Part shown: piece by piece, positions 19,141 through 24,586 of the stretch
Numbering within the stretch: position 1 is the first letter of the stretch
Layout of the letters: each line of letters starts with the position of its first letter
Assembly: GCA_003427395.1 (NCBI GenBank)
Contig: BFEA01000326.1
Location: 2,018-26,603, forward strand
DNA: 24,586 bases
Direction: 5' to 3'
DNA from: Chara braunii
Taxonomy: Eukaryota > Streptophyta > Charophyceae > Charales > Characeae
Notes under the pieces: generated by a model
What the model was told of the DNA's origin: nothing
The model's database searches: none
Seen by the model: the letters and a program-made list of their open reading frames with translations, nothing else
Position numbers and translations under genes: made by a program

Positions 19141-19384
19141 CACTCGACACAGGCCGGCTCGTGAAGACGTGAAGTGGCTCCACGCACGAGCGCAAGTGAT
19201 CGGGACGTCCGAAGAGGTTCGGTACAGTCGCTTGGCTGTGGCCACGACGCGAGAGCGTGTCGTTAAGGGAGGTCAGTGGACGTCCGTGCAAGCTCCCGTT
19301 CTTGGCGACGATGAAGACGAAGAAGAACCCGCGGTGGAAGCTCGGGTTCATGGCGATGAGAAAGGCAGAGAACCCGTGGTGGAA

Positions 19385-19835
19385 GGCTGTGAGGTGACTG
19401 CCGATATCCGGACGGATTTACAACGGAAAGATGGTGATTCTTCGCCCACCCATTGCGGTGAAGAACAGGGTGGTCGAGCGTTTGTTGTGAGCTACGCTCG
19501 GGGAATGGTGCTTCGTGAAGCCATAGAGTTGGGTGACGACTCCGCAGCCACCGAGCTGGTTAGCGACTCAGGCGTGGCTGAGATGCAGAACGTCGAATCC
19601 TCCGTGGAAGGCGGTGAGGTGGCCGTCAGCATCAAGATGGATCCAGAGCGGAAAAATCATGATTCTCCGTTCACCCCTTGCGGTGCCGAACAGGGTGATC
19701 GAGCATCTGTCCTCAGTACCGGTTGGGAAATGGTGCTTCATGCACCCATCGACTTGCCAAGCGACTCAGCTGCCACCGAGCTGGTTAGCGACACAGCCGT
19801 GACCGAGGTCCAGAACCTCGAATCGTCCGTGGACG
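19385..19835 (+). repeat. 225-bp (75-codon) tandem duplication in the acidic region
   Basis: The encoded words CGEEQGGRAFV / CGAEQGDRASV, GMVLREAIEL / EMVLHAPIDL and DDSAATELVSDSGVAEMQN / SDSAATELVSDTAVTEVQN are 75 residues apart and in the same frame. The preserved frame over both copies supports real coding. Confidence 0.88.
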
Positions 19836-19889
19836 TTGGCGCAGTGGCGCGACAGGAGGGCGAGTTCCCTCAAAGGGCTCCCGAGCACG

Positions 19890-20031
19890 GTAAGATTGTG
19901 AATAGGACCCCTCGCATATCTGTTACTGGCCAGCTCTCTGTTCGTCCAAATTGATGTCATGGCCTAATGAACCTGTTACCACTAGTTAAAAAAAAGTTTA
20001 TGGGTTGTGGGTTGTTTTCTATGTTCTACAG
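19890..20031 (+). other. Putative 142-bp spliceosomal intron
   Basis: The donor is acg/GTAAGA at 19889/19890 and the acceptor is ttttctatgttctacAG/gtg ending at 20031. Splicing is in phase 1 and joins the frame of the acidic repeats to the frame of the protease segment with no stop. Without splicing the acidic frame stops at 19952-19954. Confidence 0.7.
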
Positions 20032-20599
20032 GTGTGAGGTTGTTAATGTCCCTGCCCATGAAGCTTTTAAAAGTCGTGCGCGAGAAACGTCTTTCAGGGA
20101 GGTCATTGGCCGCTTCACCGAAGAAGTCGTCAAGTGTAGGGTTGTTTAAAACGGTCCAGATGCCTCGCCTTTCCCAGAGAGCTGTCAGGGTTTTGAAGGC
20201 TTGTGTAATAGATAAGGAAGAAGGTCTGCGGAAACATTTGGCTGCGTCTATTGAGAGCGTTACTGCTTTGTCTGACAGGTCTAATGACGATGGCAAATGG
20301 GGTGTCTTGAAAGACCCGTGTCGTAAGTACATCGCGAAGGACACATTCAACAAACGGGGATACAACTTTTTTGGGAAAAGGGTAGACAGTTCTTAGGCAT
20401 TCCACCACGGGGTTTGTGCTCACTCCTCACACTTGTTCGTGGGTGTTTGTGCATCTGGGGCTACATCATGTTTTCGCGTTCCGTTGCCTACTGAGAAGCT
20501 TAGCTCTACGGACTTAAGAATGTTGCGGAACGTCTGTGGAAATTACAGCAACGCCCACGAGGTGGTGTGCTCGGTTCGCAAAGGGGTCAGTTCAATTCC

Positions 20600-21100
20600 G
20601 TTGAGCAGAAAAAATCTTCAAACTCTTGTTCAGGGGGAATGGCTTTTCGACGAGGTGGTGGAGTCGTACTTGGCCTTGCTTGCCAACGCTGCGTTGCCTG
20701 GGGGTCCCTCTCTTCACATTTTCAGTCAATTTTTCTATACCAAGCTCGTCCGTGGCGGCTATCGACATGATAGGGTTGCGAGATGGACAAAAAATGTGGA
20801 TATTTTCTCGCACGAGATGGTCTTGATTCCTGTCCATAAACATGGAGTGCATTGGACCCTGTTGTGTCTCCGAGAACAATGACCGGAGTACTACGACTCC
20901 CTCGTACAAGACGATGACGTTTTTTCTTCCGATGTGATTGCGAACTTCACGCAATACCTCCGTGACGAAGCACTTTGTCATTATGGTCCAAAAACGAAAG
21001 TGGATCTCCAGGAGCCCAAGGTGATTGTTCGTGGTGTCCCTCAACAATCGGACGGGTCGAGCTGCGGTGTTTTCATGCTCGCCTTCGCTTCATTTCTTGC
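20600..21100 (+). other. Ulp1/C48 protease catalytic domain
   Basis: His codon 20850-20852 (VHWTLL), Asp codon 20895-20897 (YYDS), Gln codon 21045-21047 and Cys codon 21063-21065 (Q-S-D-G-S-S-C-G). The spacing Gln to Cys is six residues, as in Ulp1. Compared with typical family members the His-to-Asp distance is normal once the TGA is read through. Confidence 0.85.
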
Positions 21101-21194
21101 ACGCGGCTGTCCGCCACCATTTCCGATAGCCCAAAACAACATTCCAAACATTCGACTGAGGATTGCGGTGGACATACACCAAGGTGCTGAATGA

Positions 21195-22010
21195 TACCAC
21201 TGTTATAAAAACACGCGTAGTTTTTTTTTCGAAATGCCATAGCAGAAGTGTGAATTTATTCCCACTTCATCTACAGGTCGGCCGGTTCGAGCTGTGCTGT
21301 TGTTTTGATGAGGTACCGGATTGCAGTGGACGTTTTGGTCAAGTAAACGCTTAGGTGTCGATGTGAATATCCCAGCCTCATGCTGTAGCAATTTTTTAAG
21401 GGTTTTTTATTTCGACGAACCTGTCATCTTTACTCGTACGCCTTTCGGCAGCGCCGTGCTTCCTTTGTTTGTTTTTGGGTTGTTCTCATTGCTTGCCGCG
21501 CAACTTCAGCTAGAGGGTAGCAGCGGACGCTTACGTGAAGTAGAAGCTCAGATGCCGATGTAAATATCCCTGCCAAGTGGTGCGGTTCCTTTTAAGTAGA
21601 CGCTTACATATCGGATGTGAATATCCCAACTTCGTGCTCCTTTTGTTTATTTTCGGGTTGTTCTCCTTATGTCCTCTCAGACAGGGGCAGCACCGTGCTG
21701 CGTTTGTACGTTTCGAGGTTGTGCTTCTCTTTTACTCATGTAAAAGATATCGACGATTTATTCTTGGTCGCCAAATTGTTTCGTGATTATCTCTTTCGTT
21801 CGCGAGACTTTGTGGTGTGAAAGCCCCTCTCCCCCGCCCCACCCCGACCAACCAGCTTTCATATGTTTTGGCTTGCCCTTGTTCTGCGTGTGCCGCACCG
21901 TTTTACGGTTCACCCCCTCGACTTGGCTCGATTGAATGTTGTCTGTTGGTTCCTTATGACAGTTGCGAACTTGTTCTCTATTCGGAAACCAATTGTCGCC
22001 AGAATGTATG
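21195..22010 (+). repeat. Non-coding region with partial tandem duplications downstream of the protease
   Basis: Words like acgcttaggtgtcgatgtga, then atatccc, recur near 21347, 21546 and 21601. The word ttgtttgtttttgggttgtt near 21465 recurs as ttgtttattttcgggttgtt near 21643. A weak palindrome (agtgtgaatttattcccact) lies near 21247. Small open frames overlap these repeats and are not supported as genes. A 3' untranslated region is possible. Confidence 0.6.
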
Positions 22011-22930
22011 TGTGCTTGAAGTTGTTTTACGGATTCAGCAGTGCACTGAATGATCACCAATTTCGTTATTCCCGAAATACATCTCGTGCTCTCCATGGAA
22101 TGCTGGGTGTTGTTTTCGTATGAGAAATGCGAACATATTCACAGTTCGGATGTCGTACATTTGTGATTGAACTGTTGGTTTCATATGAGAAATGAGAATA
22201 TATTCGCACTTTGACTCCATGTACTTTGTGATATTTGGAAAGCCTCCGTGCACTTTGCAATGTGGGATTGTATGATATTTTGCGTTCAATGACTTTTTGA
22301 AACGTCTCTGTGTGCTTTGCAATTTGCCCTCGATTGAATTTTCTGCATTGAATGGTTTCCGGTACCTGTTCGTGTGCTGTGAGACTTCATCTTTCGAAAA
22401 ACACTAGGCAACTTGAGATGTTTTCACGTCGATGTTTGCGATGTCTCTGTGTGCTTTGCAATTTGACTTGTGCTTGAAGTTGTTTAACGGATTCAGCGGT
22501 GCACTAAATGATTGCCAATTTTGTTATCCCCGGAATACTTCTCGTGCTCTCCACTGGATATTGGCTCTTGTTTCCATATAAGAAATGCGAACATATTCGC
22601 ACTTTGGATGCCGTGCATTTGTGATTGACCTGTTGGTTTCATATGGGAAATGAGAACATATTCGCACTTTGGCTCCGTGTACTTTGTGATTTTTGGAAAG
22701 CCTCCGTGCACTTTGCAATGTGGGATTGTCTGATATTTTGCGTTCAATGATTTTTTGAAACGTCTTTGTGTGCTTCGCAATTTGCCCTTAAATGAATTTT
22801 CTGCATTGAATGGTTTCTGGAAACTGTTCGTGTTCTGTGAGACTTCACCTTTGGAAAAACAGTACGCAACTTCAGATGCTTTCACCCCGACGTTTGCGAT
22901 GTCTCTGTGTGCTTTGCAATTCGACTTGAG
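22011..22930 (-). repeat. 458-bp tandem duplication with four palindromic motifs, inner part of the right arm
   Basis: The word cttgaagttgttttacggatt near 22016 recurs with one change near 22474. The copies share cgtgctctccatggaatgct / cgtgctctccactggatatt, the palindromes aatgcgaacatattcrca (22125, 22584) and aatgagaayatattcgcact (22194, 22647), and ggaaagcctccgtgcacttt. The outer copy aligns with the left arm at about 1250-1480. The inner copy has no left counterpart. Confidence 0.85.
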
Positions 22931-23240
22931 ATGTTTTCATCTCGATGTTTGCGATGACAAGAGATACTTGTAAGAATGAATATGAATCTTCTACACAGAA
23001 AGATTTGATGGCGTTTTCAACCTGTGATATACAAATGACAAGCCAATTTCCATATTAAATAGTCGCGCTGATGGACTGCGCAACTGCTTCTCCATCAAAG
23101 TGCGAGTTCAATCGCACTTCTGGTGTGAGCCCTGAGCAATTCCCTCACACTTTGCTTCACGTCGAGGAGGGGATTGAACGCACCGCCGCTAAGCACCTGC
23201 ACATCACGAAACAAGAGCACGTCCCAATTGGAACATCGTC

Positions 23241-24334
23241 GGGTCCTCACCTCATCGACTCTCAAGATGACTACAGCCAACAGCGGTAGGATGGCATGTC
23301 CGCTTATCCGATGTGGATCTCATGGTGGAGTGCGAAACTCTGCTCTCGAAGATCCAAACCGGGTAGAAGGTCCTGCAAGCAACCGTTGCTTGCTTGTAAG
23401 GCATCTTATGATGTGTCGATATAACTGACATCCAGAACTGCTTGGTGAGCATTTAGTGCTACGCCAATAAGTTTCAAACACGGCAGCAAAGTCCCCTAAG
23501 AGTGTTCTTTGCTGGGTCCTCACCACATCGACTCTCTAGATGACTACAGCCAACAGCGGTAGGATGGCAGGTCCGCGTACCCGATGTGGATCTCACGGTG
23601 GAGTGCGAAACTTTGCTCTCAAAGATCCGCACCAGGTAGAAGGTCCTGCAAGCAGTCAGTGCTTGCTTGTAAGGCATCTTATGATGTGTCGATATGAAAG
23701 ACGTCCATAATTGCTTAGTGAGCATCTAGTGCTACACCAATATGTTCCAAACACGGCACCAAAGTCCCCTGACAGTGTTCTTTGCCGGGTCCTCACCTCG
23801 TCAACTCCCTCAAGATGTCTACAACTGCCAGCGATAGGATGGAAGGTCCACCCATCCGATGTGGATCTCACGGTGGAGTGCGAAACTCTGCTCTCAAAGA
23901 TCCACACCGGGTAGAAGGTCCTGCAAGCAGCCGCTGCTTGCTTGTTAGGCATCTTATGATTTGTCGACATAACCGACATCCATAACTGCTTGGTAAGTAT
24001 CTAGTTTTACGTCAATAAGTTCCAAAAACACGACAGCAAAGTCCACTGAGAGTTTTCTTCGTCGGGTCCTCACCTCATCGACTCCCTCAAGATGACTACA
24101 TCTAACAGCGGTAGGATGGCAAGTCCACCTATCTGACGTGGATCTCACGGTGGAGTGCGAAACTCTGCTCTCAAAGATCCATACCGGGTAGAAGGTCCTG
24201 GAAGCAGCCGCTGCTTGCTTGTAAGGCATCTTATGATGTGTCCATATAACCGACATCCAGAACTGCTTGGTGAGCATCTAGTGCTACGCGAATATGTTCT
24301 GAACACGACCGCAAGGTCCCCTAAGAATGCTTTT
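23241..24334 (+). repeat. Four tandem ~273-bp units in the right arm
   Basis: Units begin gggtcctcac at 23241, 23514, 23787 and 24064 (spacing 273, 273, 277). Each holds agcggtaggatggcaagtcc, gtggatctcacggtggagtg, ggtagaaggtcctgcaagca and a cttgtaaggcatcttatgat stretch. The same unit in inverse orientation is present twice at 244-812. Confidence 0.93.
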
Positions 24335-24490
24335 GGCACTGGAATCCTCTGACCGCCGACTGTTTGGCACTTTGTGAAGGTTGACACTTTTTGAAGGTGG
24401 TCTACCACTTTTTAAAGGTGGTCAAGCACCAAACAGATCACGACTTGACATCGACCTCGATAACTGCGAATTGACTCGCTGTTCAACTTG

Positions 24491-24500
24491 ACTCTCTCTC

Positions 24501-24586
<86 letters not shown>
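24491..24586. repeat. (TC)n microsatellite at the outer end of the right inverted repeat
   Basis: A TC/CT tract with single interruptions near 24508 and 24570, reaching the window edge. It is preceded by gttcaacttgac, which mirrors the gactc-agttgaac bases next to the (GA)n at the left end, and by a half palindrome (ctgcgaattgactcgctg) near 24465. Confidence 0.97.

Larger units (their letters stand above)
18211..21194 (+). pseudogene. Gly-rich / acidic repeat protein with a C-terminal Ulp1-like (C48) cysteine protease
   Basis: The first open segment (18211-18924) starts MPQPPPAGQHPGG and is Gly-rich. A one-base insertion in the G run at 18914-18921 moves the frame, shown by comparing the VLETGGSENERH and VLETGGSECERH repeats. 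The second segment is acidic and holds a 75-residue tandem duplication. An intron at 19890-20031 joins it in frame to the third segment, which is open to TAG 20394-20396. Then follows the protease: RKNLQTLVQGEWLFDEVVES (start of the Ulp1 fold), HWTLL with His at 20850, YYDS with Asp at 20895, and PQQSDGSSCGVF with Gln at 21045 and Cys at 21063. All four catalytic positions are present, but a TGA at 20880-20882 lies between His and Asp. Ulp1 enzymes cleave SUMO or SUMO-like tails; proteases of this type are common in plant Mutator, CACTA and VANDAL elements. The true start is unclear: the frame is also open back into the ParB gene except for TGA 18157. Confidence 0.75.
22690..24586 (-). repeat. 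Right terminal inverted repeat of the element
   Basis: The reverse complement matches 1-1480 in the same block order. It contains the well-matched palindrome aagtgcgag-ttca-atcgcactt at 23099-23120, the counterpart of which at 1051-1075 is agaagtgagaatgaattcac. It ends in the (TC)n tract. The arm is longer than the left one because of two additional ~273-bp units. Confidence 0.85.

Noticed and set aside
18584-19351. Minus-strand open frame of 255 codons
   Set aside because: Antisense to the acidic repeat region; the plus strand has in-frame tandem coding repeats that explain the openness.
20323-20396. A GTAAGT donor at 20323 with an acceptor at ttcttAG (20396), which would splice out the TAG at 20394
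   Set aside because: Removing these 74 bases moves the protease into a wrong frame, and no nearby AG downstream restores it. I kept the TAG as a premature stop.
23174-24408. Genes in the right arm on both strands
   Set aside because: All are the same ~273-bp unit read repeatedly; similar frames also arise in the left arm in the opposite sense, without start context or known domains.

Overview
The window looks like one giant, decayed DNA transposon of a eukaryote. Long imperfect terminal inverted repeats (about 1.5 kb on the left, about 1.9 kb on the right) run out into (GA)n on the left and (TC)n on the right, so the window edges may be contig breaks in those microsatellites. Three things point to a nuclear genome of the plant lineage: an intron with consensus splice sites, a Ulp1-type (C48) protease of the sort carried by plant DNA transposons, and nonsense codons biased to CAG>TAG and CGA>TGA, as expected from CHG and CG cytosine methylation. 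A charophyte alga or a bryophyte would fit, but I cannot name the species.

Layout. 1-1480: left inverted repeat with two ~280-bp internal units. 1440-2080: 318-bp tandem duplication. 2080-7940: a minus-strand gene block, read right to left: a gene of the 'DN..RENKN ... GHTHxDIDxxFS' family (DUF7869-like, transposase or integrase-like; 7940-5636), two tandem paralogues of unknown function ending in a Cys/His cluster (5566-4686 and 4179-3284), and a fourth unknown gene (2960-2382). 8000-13750: a central non-coding region of short repeats, a GCGATGG minisatellite, a TATA-box region, (TA)n tracts and an 860-bp N gap. 13781-21194: a plus-strand gene block. It encodes a ParB/Srx-like domain joined to a degenerate DNA-methyltransferase-like domain, then a Gly-rich and acidic repeat region, then a Ulp1-like protease reached through an intron at 19890-20031. 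21195-22010: repeats only. 22011-24586: right inverted repeat with a 458-bp duplication and four ~273-bp units.

The two gene blocks diverge from the repeat-rich centre. An imperfect palindrome (half-sites AAGTGCGA and TCGCACTT around 4-6 bases) occurs roughly 35-40 times, mostly between genes, upstream of genes and inside the inverted repeats. An element that encodes a ParB-like protein and carries dozens of dispersed palindromes is the most unusual feature here; palindrome binding by that protein is a hypothesis.

Almost every gene is broken by premature stops or frameshifts. Some breaks are assembly artefacts: a Nextera mosaic-end sequence with a duplicated flank at 6096-6162, exact duplications around single n's at 6259 and 13428, and an N gap flanked by the same short word.
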